Shown here: in pieces, positions 55,040 to 64,000 of the stretch
How the letters are laid out: each line of letters begins with the position of its first letter
Position numbering within the stretch: the first letter of the stretch is position 1
Assembly: GCF_015710975.1 (NCBI RefSeq)
Contig: NZ_CP049783.1
Coordinates: 3,825,501 to 3,889,500 of the forward strand
Direction of reading: 5' to 3'
Source of the DNA: Paenibacillus polymyxa
GTDB taxonomy: Bacteria > Bacillota > Bacilli > Paenibacillales > Paenibacillaceae
DNA length: 64,000 nt
The notes under the pieces: model-generated
Told to the model about the DNA's origin: nothing
Databases searched by the model: none
What the model saw: only the letters and a program-made list of their open reading frames with translations
Made by a program: the position numbers and the translations under genes

Positions 55040-56362
55040 ATGAAACAATTAATTATGAATGCAAGCGTATTGAACGAGCAGGGCGAGGCTGAATTGAAAT
55101 CCATCCTTATTGCCGATGGGAAAATTTTAGCTATCGCAAATGCGGATGCCGGAGTTAGCCTACTTGTGGAAGAAGGGGCATCTGGGCAAGAGCTCGATGT
55201 CGAAAAAATCGACGCCCAGGGAAAACTGGTCATCCCCGGTCTAATCGACATGCATGTGCATCTGAGAGAACCTGGCTTTGAATATAAAGAAACCATTGAA
55301 ACAGGTAGCCGCGCTGCGGTGAAAGGTGGATTTACCACGATTGCCTGCATGCCGAACACACGTCCGGTTACGGACAATGTAGACACGGTTCAGCTGGTGC
55401 TGAAAAAGGGGCAAGAGGCTGGGCTGGCCAAGGTACTTCCTTACGCAGCCATCACGAAAAACGAACTGGGACGAGAACTGACGGATTTTGAAGCGCTCAA
55501 AGCAGCAGGTGCAATCGGCTTTACTGATGACGGAGTCGGAGTGCAGAGTGCACAGATGATGAAAGATGCCATGTCACAAGCTAAAGCGCTGGATATGCCA
55601 GTCATTGCACATTGTGAAGATAACACACTTGTTGTAGGAGCAGCGGTGACGGATGGTGAATTTGCCAAGCGTCACGGACTCAAAGGTATCCCCAATGAAT
55701 CCGAGGCGATCCATGTTGGGCGTGACATCCTGCTATCCGAGGCAACCGGGGCACATTATCATGTATGCCATGTCAGCACAGAACAATCGGTGCGGTTGAT
55801 TCGCCATGCGAAATCTTTTGGCATCAAAGTCACTGCTGAGGTATGCCCGCATCACTTGGTACTGTCCGATGAGGACATTCCTGGGTTAGATGCTAACTGG
55901 AAAATGAATCCTCCACTACGCTCCCCGCGTGATGTGCAGGCATGCATCGAGGGGCTGGAGGACGGAACGATTGATATCATCGTAACTGACCATGCAGCAC
56001 ACAGCGAGGAAGAGAAGGCAAAAGGGTTGGAGCTGGCGCCATTTGGAATCGTCGGATTTGAAACGGCCTTTCCACTGCTGTACACCAAATTCGTAGCTAC
56101 TGGGAAATGGACACTGGACTTTCTGGTGCGCCGTATGACGACTGACCCAGCGCGTGTCTTCCGCCTTGATACAGGACGTCTGGAAGAGGGAGCACCCGCT
56201 GACCTGACCATGATTGATCTGGAGCAGGAGCAGGTAGTTGATCCACAAACGTTTGCCAGCAAAGGACGCAACACTCCTTTTACAGGCTGGAAGCTCAAAG
56301 GCTGGCCGGTGAAAACTTGGGTAGACGGCAAACTGGTATGGTCTGCTGACGAAGCAAAATAA
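55040..56362 (+). CDS. pyrC: Dihydroorotase PyrC
   Basis: 440 residues, type I dihydroorotase (amidohydrolase). Metal site DMHVHLREPGFEYKETI, then TTIACMPNTRPVTD, IAHCEDN, HVCHVSTEQSVRLI and the catalytic Asp in DIIVTDHAAHSEEEKAKG. C-terminal RNTPFTGWKLKGWPVKTWVDGKLVW is typical. It cyclises carbamoyl aspartate. Ribosome site GCGGAGGAA. Confidence 0.96.
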   Translation: MKQLIMNASVLNEQGEAELKSILIADGKILAIANADAGVSLLVEEGASGQELDVEKIDAQGKLVIPGLIDMHVHLREPGFEYKETIETGSRAAVKGGFTTIACMPNTRPVTDNVDTVQLVLKKGQEAGLAKVLPYAAITKNELGRELTDFEALKAAGAIGFTDDGVGVQSAQMMKDAMSQAKALDMPVIAHCEDNTLVVGAAVTDGEFAKRHGLKGIPNESEAIHVGRDILLSEATGAHYHVCHVSTEQSVRLIRHAKSFGIKVTAEVCPHHLVLSDEDIPGLDANWKMNPPLRSPRDVQACIEGLEDGTIDIIVTDHAAHSEEEKAKGLELAPFGIVGFETAFPLLYTKFVATGKWTLDFLVRRMTTDPARVFRLDTGRLEEGAPADLTMIDLEQEQVVDPQTFASKGRNTPFTGWKLKGWPVKTWVDGKLVWSADEAK

Positions 56363-56423
56363 TACACAACTACTTAAAAAATAGAACCTTATAGCAGGAA
56401 ACAAAATAGAGGAGTGAGACGGG

Positions 56424-57560
56424 ATGCAGGCAAGATTGTTACTTCAGGACGGCACGCTGTTTACAGGCACATCATTTGGTGCGGAAGGTGAAAAAACAGG
56501 CGAGGTCGTTTTCAACACAGGGATTACAGGCTATCAAGAGGTGCTGACGGATCCCTCTTATTGCGGACAAATCGTAACCATGACTTACCCGCTGATTGGT
56601 AATTATGGAATTACTCGTGATGATTTTGAATCGGTACGGCCTTATGTTCATGGCTTTGCTGTTCGACATTACGAGCCGGCGCCAAGTAACTGGCGTGCTC
56701 AATACAGCGTGGGCGATTTGCTGAAGGAATATGGCATCATTGGCATTAGCGACATCGACACCCGCATGCTCACCCGGATTATTCGCCATCACGGCACAAT
56801 GAAGGGCATTTTGACGACTGGTTCCCAGCCGGTGGAAGAACTAAAAGAAATGATGTCCGACATGACCATAGAAGAACTGCGTAATCAGGTTCCTTTGACT
56901 TCTACACCTCATCCGTACAGCAGCCCTGGCAACGGAGAACGGATCGTATTGATTGACTATGGTGCCAAGAGCGGCATCCTGCGCGAACTGAATAAACGGG
57001 ACTGCGATGTGGTTGTCGTTCCGCATGATACGACGGCCGAAGAAATTCGTCGCTTAGATCCAGACGGTATACAGCTGTCCAACGGTCCTGGAGATCCGAA
57101 AGACGTACCACATGCTGTCCGTACGGTGGCTGAACTGCTAGGAGAATACCCTATTTTCGGGATTTGCTTGGGACACCAGTTGTTTGCCTTAGCTTCGGGA
57201 GCAGATACGGAAAAGCTGAAATTTGGACATCGCGGTGGTAACCATCCGGTGAAAGAACTGGAGAGCGGCCGTTGCTTCATTACATCACAAAATCACGGGT
57301 ACACAGTGAATGAGGATTCGATCCAAGGAACTGAGCTTGAAGTGACGCATATTAATAACAACGATAAAACGATCGAGGGTCTTAAACATACTAAATATCC
57401 TGCGTTTTCGGTGCAATATCACCCAGAGGCTGCACCTGGCCCTTACGACAATGGCTACCTGTTTGACCGCTTTCTGGATATGATTCGTGAACACAAAAGA
57501 AATCAACCAAAGCAACCGCGTCAGGCTGCTATCGCCGCCGCAGTGAGAGGAGAGCGCTAA
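56424..57560 (+). CDS. carA: Carbamoyl-phosphate synthase small (glutaminase) subunit, pyrimidine-specific
   Basis: 378 residues. N-terminal CPSase domain ([32 protein letters not shown]) and a class I glutaminase domain with the catalytic Cys in [13 protein letters not shown] and His-Glu in [11 protein letters not shown]. It supplies ammonia to CarB. It overlaps neither neighbour; carB starts 1 nt after its stop. Also called pyrAA from its place in the pyr operon. Confidence 0.97.
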   Translation: MQARLLLQDGTLFTGTSFGAEGEKTGEVVFNTGITGYQEVLTDPSYCGQIVTMTYPLIGNYGITRDDFESVRPYVHGFAVRHYEPAPSNWRAQYSVGDLLKEYGIIGISDIDTRMLTRIIRHHGTMKGILTTGSQPVEELKEMMSDMTIEELRNQVPLTSTPHPYSSPGNGERIVLIDYGAKSGILRELNKRDCDVVVVPHDTTAEEIRRLDPDGIQLSNGPGDPKDVPHAVRTVAELLGEYPIFGICLGHQLFALASGADTEKLKFGHRGGNHPVKELESGRCFITSQNHGYTVNEDSIQGTELEVTHINNNDKTIEGLKHTKYPAFSVQYHPEAAPGPYDNGYLFDRFLDMIREHKRNQPKQPRQAAIAAAVRGER

Positions 57561-57561
57561 T

Positions 57562-60500
57562 ATGCCGAAAAATACAGAACTTAAAAAAATACTCGTGATC
57601 GGTTCCGGTCCTATCGTTATTGGTCAGGCAGCAGAATTCGATTACGCTGGTACACAAGCTTGTCAAGCGCTCAAAGAAGAAGGCGTCGAGGTAGTACTGA
57701 TTAACAGTAACCCGGCAACCATCATGACAGACACCAATATGGCAGACAAAGTATATATCGAGCCGATTACACTGGATTTTGTAACACAGATTATCCGTCA
57801 GGAGCGTCCAGATGGTCTACTTCCTACACTGGGAGGACAGACAGGTCTGAATATGGCAGTGGAACTGGCTCGCGCAGGGGTGTTGGAGCGCGAAAACGTT
57901 AAGCTGCTGGGAACTCAACTGAATTCAATTGAAAAAGCCGAAGACCGGGACTTGTTCCGCGACCTGATGCGTGAGTTGGAACAGCCCGTGCCGGAGAGTG
58001 TAATTGTAACGACATTGGAAGAATCGCTGGAATTTGCTAACGAAATCGGTTATCCCATTATCGTTCGACCGGCTTATACGCTGGGAGGTACAGGCGGTGG
58101 GATCTGCGCCACAGAAGAAGAATTGCGTGAAACCGTAAGCTCTGGCTTGCGTTACAGTCCAATCGGACAATGTTTAGTGGAAAAAAGTATCGCAGGTATG
58201 AAGGAAGTCGAATATGAAGTCATGCGTGACGGCAATGACAACTGTATCGTGGTCTGCAATATGGAAAACTTCGATCCGGTCGGCGTGCACACTGGTGACA
58301 GTATCGTCGTAGCGCCGAGCCAGACGCTGTCAGATCGTGAGTATCAGATGCTGCGCTCCGCTTCTCTCAAAATTATCCGCGCCCTCAATATCGAAGGCGG
58401 CTGTAATGTACAGTTTGCACTGGATCCGCACAGCTATCAATACTACGTGATTGAGGTCAACCCACGGGTGAGTCGTTCCTCGGCACTGGCTTCCAAGGCG
58501 ACCGGATATCCGATTGCCAAAATGGCGGCCAAAATTGCACTAGGCTACACACTGGATGAAATTGTGAATCCGGTAACGGGACAAACGTATGCTTGCTTTG
58601 AGCCGACATTGGATTACATCGTGAGTAAAATACCACGCTGGCCATTTGACAAGTTCATTTCTGCCAACCGCAAACTTGGCACACAAATGAAAGCAACCGG
58701 TGAAGTCATGGCCATCGGACGTACATTTGAAGAGTCAATCCATAAAGCGGTTCGTTCTCTGGAAATTGGTGTACATCGCCTGCATCTAAAGGGTGCCGAT
58801 CAACTATCTGATGAGGTGCTTAAGGATCGTCTGAGTAAAGCAGATGATGAACGCTTGTTCTTGGTAGCCGAGGCATTCCGTCGTGGCTGGAAGCAACAAG
58901 ATATTCAGGATATAACTAAAATTGATTGGTGGTTCCTCGACAAGGTAGAGGGAATTGTCAAATTTGAATCCACTATCGCAGAAGAGTCTGAGTTGACTTA
59001 TGAAACACTCTATCAGGCCAAACGAAAAGGATTTACTGACCGCTCCATTGCTGAGATTCGCAGTATGGGTCAACGCAAGAGTATGACAACCGAACCCGAG
59101 GTTCGTGAATTCCGTCTAAATCAAAACCTGCGTCCTGTCTACAAAATGGTAGATACGTGTGCGGCCGAGTTTGAAGCCACAACTCCGTACTACTACTCCT
59201 CTTATGAGGTGGAAAACGAAGTGATTCCATCTAACAAAGAGAAAGTCATCGTACTCGGCTCAGGACCCATCCGAATCGGGCAGGGGATTGAATTTGACTA
59301 CTCCACTGTGCATGCGGTGTGGGCTATTCAAAAAGCGGGTTACGAAGCGGTAATTATTAATAACAATCCGGAGACTGTATCTACAGACTTCAACACATCT
59401 GACCGTCTCTACTTTGAGCCACTTTTCTTCGAGGATGTAATGAATGTCATCGAGCAGGAAAAACCGATTGGTGTCATCGTCCAGTTCGGCGGTCAAACGG
59501 CGATTAACCTCGCAGCACCACTTAGTGCGGCAGGCGTGAATATTTTGGGTACGAGTCTGGAAAGTATCGATGAAGCAGAAGACCGGAAAAAGTTCGAACA
59601 GCTGCTGTCTCGCCTTGCTATCGCCCAGCCTAAAGGCAATACGGTCACGTCGGTAGATGAAGCGGTAGGAACTGCCCAAGCATTGGGGTACCCAGTTCTG
59701 GTACGTCCATCCTACGTCCTGGGCGGACGCGCTATGGAAATTGTGTACTCAGATACGGAATTGCTGCGGTACATGGAAGAAGCGGTTAAAATCAATCCGG
59801 AACATCCTGTGCTCATCGACCGTTATATGCTGGGCAAAGAAGTTGAGGTTGACGCCATCTGTGACGGCGAAACGGTCCTAGTACCAGGGATTATGGAACA
59901 TGTGGAACGGGCAGGGGTTCACTCAGGTGACTCGATCGCAGTGTATCCGCCACAACACTTGTCTGACGAGCTGAAGCAAAAAGTCGTGGACATTACGATC
60001 AGCATCGCCAAGGAATTGAAAACGATTGGTCTGGTAAACATTCAGTTCGTCATTCATCAAGATGAGGTGTATGTCATCGAGGTTAACCCTCGTTCCTCAC
60101 GGACGGTTCCTTTCCTAAGCAAAGTAACGAATATTCCGATGGCTAACCTGGCGACACAGGCCATTTTGGGCGGTAAGCTTAAAGATGCAGGCTATACAGA
60201 AGGGCTATGGCCTGAAAGTAATTATGTCTCGGTTAAGGTTCCTGTATTCTCCTTTGCCAAGCTGCGTCGTGTAGAGCCAACACTGGGGCCTGAAATGAAA
60301 TCTACAGGTGAAGTTATGGGACGCGATATCCAGTATGCGAAAGCATTGTACAAAGGACTCGTAGGCGCAGGTATGAAAATTCCATCTACTGGGGCGATCA
60401 TCATTACAGTAGCGGATAAGGATAAGGAAGAAGCGGTCGAGCTGATGCAGGGCTTTTATAGACTGGGCTACAAAATTATTGCTACAGGTGGAACGGCAGC

Positions 60501-60777
60501 AGCCTTGGAACAGGCCCACATTCCAGTGAACACTGTTAATAAGCTAAGTGAGGGCAATCCGAATATTCTGGATATGATCCGTACAGGTGAAGCCAACTTT
60601 GTCTTCAACACGCTCACCAAAGGCAAAACGCCAGAGCGTGACGGATTCCGCATCCGCCGCGAAGCAGTTGAAAACGGCATTGTTTGCATGACCTCGCTGG
60701 ATACAGTGCGCGCTCTGTTAAAAATGCTGGAGACGATTAACTTCACATCCGAATCGATGCCAGTTCTGAGCAACTAA
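57562..60777 (+). CDS. carB: Carbamoyl-phosphate synthase large subunit, pyrimidine-specific
   Basis: 1071 residues. Two homologous ATP-grasp halves begin [30 protein letters not shown] and [29 protein letters not shown]. Each has the [20 protein letters not shown] and [23 protein letters not shown]-type motifs. A C-terminal MGS-like allosteric domain (~940-1071) would bind UMP and PRPP. It makes carbamoyl phosphate from bicarbonate, ammonia and 2 ATP. Also called pyrAB. Confidence 0.97.
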   Translation: MPKNTELKKILVIGSGPIVIGQAAEFDYAGTQACQALKEEGVEVVLINSNPATIMTDTNMADKVYIEPITLDFVTQIIRQERPDGLLPTLGGQTGLNMAVELARAGVLERENVKLLGTQLNSIEKAEDRDLFRDLMRELEQPVPESVIVTTLEESLEFANEIGYPIIVRPAYTLGGTGGGICATEEELRETVSSGLRYSPIGQCLVEKSIAGMKEVEYEVMRDGNDNCIVVCNMENFDPVGVHTGDSIVVAPSQTLSDREYQMLRSASLKIIRALNIEGGCNVQFALDPHSYQYYVIEVNPRVSRSSALASKATGYPIAKMAAKIALGYTLDEIVNPVTGQTYACFEPTLDYIVSKIPRWPFDKFISANRKLGTQMKATGEVMAIGRTFEESIHKAVRSLEIGVHRLHLKGADQLSDEVLKDRLSKADDERLFLVAEAFRRGWKQQDIQDITKIDWWFLDKVEGIVKFESTIAEESELTYETLYQAKRKGFTDRSIAEIRSMGQRKSMTTEPEVREFRLNQNLRPVYKMVDTCAAEFEATTPYYYSSYEVENEVIPSNKEKVIVLGSGPIRIGQGIEFDYSTVHAVWAIQKAGYEAVIINNNPETVSTDFNTSDRLYFEPLFFEDVMNVIEQEKPIGVIVQFGGQTAINLAAPLSAAGVNILGTSLESIDEAEDRKKFEQLLSRLAIAQPKGNTVTSVDEAVGTAQALGYPVLVRPSYVLGGRAMEIVYSDTELLRYMEEAVKINPEHPVLIDRYMLGKEVEVDAICDGETVLVPGIMEHVERAGVHSGDSIAVYPPQHLSDELKQKVVDITISIAKELKTIGLVNIQFVIHQDEVYVIEVNPRSSRTVPFLSKVTNIPMANLATQAILGGKLKDAGYTEGLWPESNYVSVKVPVFSFAKLRRVEPTLGPEMKSTGEVMGRDIQYAKALYKGLVGAGMKIPSTGAIIITVADKDKEEAVELMQGFYRLGYKIIATGGTAAALEQAHIPVNTVNKLSEGNPNILDMIRTGEANFVFNTLTKGKTPERDGFRIRREAVENGIVCMTSLDTVRALLKMLETINFTSESMPVLSN

Positions 60778-60900
60778 CGCCTTATGAATAGATAAGCAAA
60801 ATAAGTGGTAATGGGAAGGACATTCATCAGCATTTGCTGACGGATGTCCTTTATCACGGGCAAATATACCCGAATTGATGTGAAAAGGGGCGGTAGAACG

Positions 60901-61638
60901 GTGAACGAAGCATTTCAGCAGATGGCAGGACGGCTGATGGTTGCGCTAGATTACCCGGATGCACAACAAGCAGAGCAGTTAATTCGGCAGCTGGAGGGAA
61001 TTCCTTGTTATATAAAAGTGGGGATGCAGCTGTTTTATAGCGCAGGGCCAGCTTTTGTAGAACAATTAAAATCAAGAGGATACTCCGTATTTCTGGATTT
61101 GAAAATGCACGATATCCCTAACACCGTACGGGGAGGGGCAGAGAGCATTACCCGTCTAGGGGTGGATATGTTTAACGTACACGCTGCTGGAGGCCGCAGT
61201 ATGATGTCGGCCGCCAGAGCCGGAGCTGAAGCAGCGATTTCAGCAGACAGCTCACTTGCCATGCCGCTCATTATTGCAGTTACACAGCTGACCAGCACGG
61301 ATCAAACGACTATGAATACGGAGTTAGGCATTCCTGGCACAGTACAGGATGCTGTCGTTCGTTATGCACAATTGACGCGTGAGGCTGGACTGAACGGTGT
61401 GGTCGCATCCCCATTAGAAGTGCCTGCGATTCGTGCAGTATGCGGATCTGACTTTAAAACTATAACCCCTGGCATACGCCCGGCAGGCAGTGCTACAGGT
61501 GATCAGTCGCGTGTGCTTACACCCGGACAAGCCATTGCCCAGGGCAGCAGCTACATTGTCGTTGGACGGCCGATCACGGCGGCACCAGACCCACGCGCCG
61601 CAGCAAAACATATTATTGAGGAGATGATACAAGTATGA
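60901..61638 (+). CDS. pyrF: Orotidine 5'-phosphate decarboxylase PyrF
   Basis: 245 residues from GTG 60901. Type 1 (PyrF) barrel: [39 protein letters not shown] (the D-x-K-x-x-D catalytic set) and [24 protein letters not shown]. It decarboxylates OMP to UMP, the last step. GTG has AAAAGGGGCGG upstream; a longer form from 60844 is possible but unsupported. No pyrK/pyrD pair stands between carB and pyrF, unlike B. subtilis. The stop overlaps the pyrE start (ATGA). Confidence 0.95.
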   Translation: MNEAFQQMAGRLMVALDYPDAQQAEQLIRQLEGIPCYIKVGMQLFYSAGPAFVEQLKSRGYSVFLDLKMHDIPNTVRGGAESITRLGVDMFNVHAAGGRSMMSAARAGAEAAISADSSLAMPLIIAVTQLTSTDQTTMNTELGIPGTVQDAVVRYAQLTREAGLNGVVASPLEVPAIRAVCGSDFKTITPGIRPAGSATGDQSRVLTPGQAIAQGSSYIVVGRPITAAPDPRAAAKHIIEEMIQV

Positions 61639-62276
61639 CTACATTAAACAATATCCCAGAGCAAATTGCATCCCATCTGTTACGCATTCAGGCAGTGGCA
61701 CTGCGTCCACAGCAGCCTTTTACATGGACATCCGGTATAAAATCCCCTATCTACTGTGACAATCGCCTGACCATGTCCTACCCGGAGGTGCGTGAACTAA
61801 TCGCAGACTCTTTTGCGGCTCTTATCCGTGAACAATACCCTGAAACCGAGGTTATTGCCGGCACAGCCACAGCAGGGATTCCTCATGCCGCTTGGGTGGC
61901 ACAAAAGCTAAATCTGCCAATGGCTTATGTCAGAGACAAAGCCAAAGGACACGGGAAAGAAAACCAAATCGAAGGCCGTATCAGCGCCGGACAAAAGGTT
62001 ATGGTTATCGAAGACCTCATCTCTACCGGGGGAAGCTCCATTAAAGCAGCACAGGCCGTAGAGCAAGCAGGCGCTCAGCCGTTAGCTGTACTGGCTATTT
62101 TCAGCTACCAGCTGGACAAAGCTACTCAAGCTTTTGAAGAAGCAGGTGTGAAGCTGCAAACCTTGTCCAATTACACCGCCTTGATGGAGGTTGCCTTGCG
62201 TGAAGGAACCATTCAGGAGGAAGAGATAGAACTGCTGCGTTCCTGGCGTCAGGACCCAGCTTCTTTTGGCAAATAA
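61635..62276 (+). CDS. pyrE: Orotate phosphoribosyltransferase PyrE
   Basis: 213 residues. PRTase fold with [54 protein letters not shown] and the PRPP loop [18 protein letters not shown]. It converts orotate and PRPP to OMP. ATG overlaps the pyrF stop by 4 nt, implying coupled translation. Last gene of the operon; I see no clear terminator in the following 150 nt, only an inverted GAGTC/GACTC. Confidence 0.96.
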   Translation: MTTLNNIPEQIASHLLRIQAVALRPQQPFTWTSGIKSPIYCDNRLTMSYPEVRELIADSFAALIREQYPETEVIAGTATAGIPHAAWVAQKLNLPMAYVRDKAKGHGKENQIEGRISAGQKVMVIEDLISTGGSSIKAAQAVEQAGAQPLAVLAIFSYQLDKATQAFEEAGVKLQTLSNYTALMEVALREGTIQEEEIELLRSWRQDPASFGK

Positions 62277-62425
62277 GGCTGAGTATTAAAGAGACAACGG
62301 AGTCAATAAGTAGTGCGCCACAGACTCACTGACATCCAGTGCAGATTGTTAGAAATCAAGCTGTGTAAATCGAATTCGATCCGGTTACACTAACTCCTAC
62401 CATCATGTGAAAAGAGGGAGTTCGG

Positions 62426-62590
62426 ATGTATTGGGTTTACTATGGCAGACTGTACACGACTAAATTTCAGGCAGGATGTTTGGCAAAAAGGCTTGAGCAT
62501 GACGGCTGGATGTACGGCTACAATGATCCCCGCGCAGTGGAGGTGTACCGCTCGCGCAAAGGTCGTTATGGTGTCCGATTTATTCCATAG
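62426..62590 (+). CDS. Small conserved-looking protein, 54 residues, unknown function
   Basis: A 54-codon ORF beginning MYWVYYGRLYTTKFQAGCLA and ending in YRSRKGRYGVRFIP. AAGAGGGAG lies 5 nt before the ATG. It is rich in Tyr, Arg, Gly and Trp, with a basic C-terminus and one Cys. The good ribosome site, codon use like its neighbours, and sharp amino-acid bias suggest a real gene, not noise. It shares the strand of the pyr operon, 150 nt after pyrE. I do not recognise a family. An overlapping longer frame (62442-62636) lacks a ribosome site and is a shadow. Confidence 0.55.
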   Translation: MYWVYYGRLYTTKFQAGCLAKRLEHDGWMYGYNDPRAVEVYRSRKGRYGVRFIP

Positions 62591-62632
62591 GTTTACAAAA
62601 ATAATTTTTAAAAAGAAAATTTCTAAAAACTA

Positions 62633-62662
62633 TTGACGAAACACAAGAAAATGTTGTATATT
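62633..62662 (+). promoter_or_regulatory. Promoter of the CAU-anticodon tRNA
   Basis: TTGACG (62633-62638) and TATATT (62657-62662) are 18 bp apart, ~50 nt before the tRNA. Confidence 0.65.
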
Positions 62663-62680
62663 AATTAACGTTGCTGTTAC

Positions 62681-62711
62681 AAATATGTAGCGTGAATATA
62701 CATATTTTTTT
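62681..62711 (+). other. AT-rich hairpin with T-run in the tRNA 5' leader
   Basis: AAATATGTA and TACATATTT form a 9-bp stem with a 9-nt loop, followed by a T-run and ending 2 nt before the tRNA. It resembles a weak terminator placed between promoter and tRNA, or a processing signal. Confidence 0.4.
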
Positions 62712-62713
62712 GA

Positions 62714-62787
62714 GGGCCCTTAGCTCAGTTGGTTAGAGCGGTCGGCTCATAACCGATTGGTCGGGGGTTCGAGTCCCTCAGGGCCCA
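62714..62787 (+). tRNA. tRNA with CAU anticodon (tRNA-Ile2 or tRNA-Met)
   Basis: A full cloverleaf: acceptor GGGCCCT/AGGGCCC, D-arm TAGCTCAGTTGGTTAGAGC, anticodon arm with loop CTCATAA (anticodon CAT), variable TTGGTC and T-arm GGGGGTTCGAGTCCCTC. CCA is not encoded. CAU can be elongator Met or the lysidine-modified Ile2 that reads AUA. The anticodon-arm pattern GGCTCATAACC resembles Bacillus Ile2 more than its elongator Met, so I favour Ile2. Confidence 0.9.
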
Positions 62788-62794
62788 TTTCCTC

Positions 62795-62824
62795 AAAAAC
62801 CCTTGCTTAGCAAGGGTTTTTTTG
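62795..62824 (+). terminator. Rho-independent terminator after the tRNA
   Basis: AAAAACCCTTGC and GCAAGGGTTTTT form a perfect 12-bp stem with loop TTA, followed by TTT. Confidence 0.93.
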
Positions 62825-63176
62825 TTGTTTTTTCTGTATTATAAGAGAATGGAGAGTAGTTGCTTAAACTTAATTGCTTACCTTTTGGTCATGGTGCTTT
62901 CTTTATCGGATTCTGACATTTTAAATAGATAAGTACTCTAAAATTTACACCTTTCTTTAATGGGACCTAGACCTTATGTAACTTCGTTCTAGCTTATGTA
63001 GGTTATTAAAACTGTTTCCTATTTTACTGAGTCTTATCGTTATTAGTATCCAATAAAAAATATTTATTCTAATATATGGATAATATTTATAAGTCAGTAA
63101 GTTTATGTTTAGATAATTTTTGAAGAACATGTTACCTTAGTGTCTGTACAAGAGATAGATTACTGGGGGAATATTT
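62825..63176 (+). other. AT-rich spacer without recognisable gene
   Basis: About 350 nt with many A/T runs and no coding pattern, RNA gene or repeat that I can support. The promoter of the next gene must lie here, but no clear -35/-10 pair stands out. It marks a drop in G+C from the operons on its left. Confidence 0.5.
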
Positions 63177-64000
63177 ATGAAAAAGAATCTCATTAAGAAA
63201 ACTTTTATATTGTTCAGCGCATCATTGTTTTTACTAATCGTATTTTCAAATTTAAGAACGTATGCAGCAGCATCAGTTGGGCAGGCATTACCTACTCCAG
63301 AGAGTGGGTGGCAACGATATGAAGAGCTTGCACCTGGTTTCATCTTTGAAGGAAATGGATGGCAAACGCCAACTGCGGGGAGCTATTCTGGAGGAAGTGA
63401 AAAGTTTACACTTAATTCATCTCTACATACTGTTAAATTTCAATTTTGGGGTACGGATCTAAGATTAATTAGTTATAGAGGCGGAGATAGACAAACATCT
63501 ATTCAAGTAAATATTGATGGTGTGAATTATAGTTACTCAGCAAATGGTCAAGCACAAGTGACTACCCTTTTATTTGAAAAAAGGAATTTAGAAAATAAAT
63601 TACATTCCGTAGAAGTAAGTGCAAGCAACTCAAACGTTTATAATCTGTTCGAATTTGATGCTTTAGATATCAACGAGACTGGATATTTAGTAAATCCTAA
63701 AATCAGTGCTCCTTCAAATCTATCTGCAAAGGCAGGAGACGCCAAGGTGGATTTAAGCTGGACAGCAAGCCCCGATAAAACAGAATATACTATAAAACGA
63801 AGCACTACTTCTGCAGGACCGTATGATACAATTGCTTCCAACGTCAAAACTCCATCGTATTCTGATACATCTGTGGTCAATGGAACAACATACTATTACG
63901 TAGTTACAGCAGTAAGTAATAATGGCGAAAGTGAATTTTCTAAAGAGGTTTCAGCTACTCCACAAGGAGAAAAGCAAACAGATTCCGATACCGAAAATCC
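63177..64000 (+). CDS. Secreted protein with fibronectin type III domain (N-terminal part)
   Basis: The first 274 residues are present; the frame is open to the window end. Signal peptide: KKNLIKK, hydrophobic ~9-24, probable cleavage near RTYA-AAS (residues 27-33). Residues ~45-165 form an all-beta region (GWQRYEELAPGFIFEG...FQFWGTDLRLISYRGG...FDALDI) that looks like a carbohydrate-binding or jelly-roll domain. Residues ~178-262 are one FN3 domain (SAPSNLSAKAGDAKVDLSW...YYYVVTAVSNNGESEFS). An acidic linker follows. Such proteins are usually extracellular, often glycan-active or wall-linked. GGGGGAAT precedes the ATG. Base composition is more AT-rich than the left neighbours. Confidence 0.85.
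   Translation, partial: MKKNLIKKTFILFSASLFLLIVFSNLRTYAAASVGQALPTPESGWQRYEELAPGFIFEGNGWQTPTAGSYSGGSEKFTLNSSLHTVKFQFWGTDLRLISYRGGDRQTSIQVNIDGVNYSYSANGQAQVTTLLFEKRNLENKLHSVEVSASNSNVYNLFEFDALDINETGYLVNPKISAPSNLSAKAGDAKVDLSWTASPDKTEYTIKRSTTSAGPYDTIASNVKTPSYSDTSVVNGTTYYYVVTAVSNNGESEFSKEVSATPQGEKQTDSDTEN

Noticed and set aside
62442-62636. 64-codon ORF after pyrE
   Set aside because: It lacks a ribosome site and overlaps the better supported 54-codon ORF in another frame.

Overview
The window is a 64 kb stretch of chromosome from a spore-forming Bacillota bacterium, most probably Paenibacillus (P. polymyxa-like). The evidence is the gene order, which follows Bacillus subtilis from the yla/ylb region through the dcw (division and cell wall) cluster, the spoIIG-sigG region, the ylm-divIVA-ileS block and the pyr operon. 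Paenibacillus-like departures include murA beside murB, an S-adenosylhomocysteinase gene, and an opp locus next to the dcw cluster. Sporulation genes (rsfA-like, spoVD, spoVE, spoIIGA, sigE, sigG, ylmC, a DksA-like yteA type) and a DAP-type MurE fit an endospore former. The genus assignment is inference.

Layout. 1-2.7 kb: end of thiI, two divergent TerC membrane proteins and a LiaI/LiaF-like membrane protein. 3-8.9 kb: typA, an LCP cell-wall ligase, a PIN-PhoH ATPase gene and a secreted coiled-coil protein on the minus strand. 9.1-19.2 kb: an RsfA-type regulator, panE, a DUF3397 protein, an opp peptide-transport locus (oppA, B, damaged C, F; no oppD), bshC and ahcY. 19.4-39.2 kb: the dcw cluster mraZ-rsmH-ftsL-pbpB-spoVD-murE-murF-mraY-murD-spoVE-murG-murB-murA-divIB-ftsA-ftsZ. 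39.3-46.4 kb: spoIIGA-sigE-sigG, then ylmC-pgeF-yggS-sepF-yggT-ylmH-divIVA. 46.4-53 kb: a T-box leader and a type 2 ileS, a DUF5665 protein, the DksA-like gene, lspA and rluD. 53.1-62.3 kb: a PyrR-attenuated pyrimidine operon pyrR-B-C-carA-carB-pyrF-pyrE. 62.4-64 kb: a 54-codon small gene, a tRNA with CAU anticodon, then AT-rich DNA and the start of a secreted FN3-domain protein cut by the window edge.

The genes form a few working units: synthesis of lipid II (MurA-G, MraY) with its polymerases (PBP2B/SpoVD, SEDS protein SpoVE) and the divisome (FtsA, FtsZ, FtsL, DivIB, SepF, DivIVA); the switch into sporulation (SpoIIGA-SigE, SigG); and UMP synthesis. Regulation visible in the sequence includes a MraZ operator, a spoIIG promoter with 22-bp spacing and Spo0A-like boxes, a SigF/SigG-type promoter plus a Shine-Dalgarno-masking hairpin before sigG, an Ile T-box and a PyrR attenuator.

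Three conserved genes (PIN-PhoH, rsmH, murB) are each broken at a G-run, and in each the full conserved reading frame returns if one G is added. This points to homopolymer sequencing errors rather than real mutations. oppC is different: it lacks an internal segment. I saw no CRISPR array, transposase or prophage, and no obviously new multi-gene system. The most interesting unexplained items are small: a 9-codon ORF wrapped in hairpins (6.1 kb), a 25-codon ORF overlapping the ftsA start, the 54-codon gene after pyrE, a palindrome before the pyr promoter, and the AT-rich switch after the tRNA.
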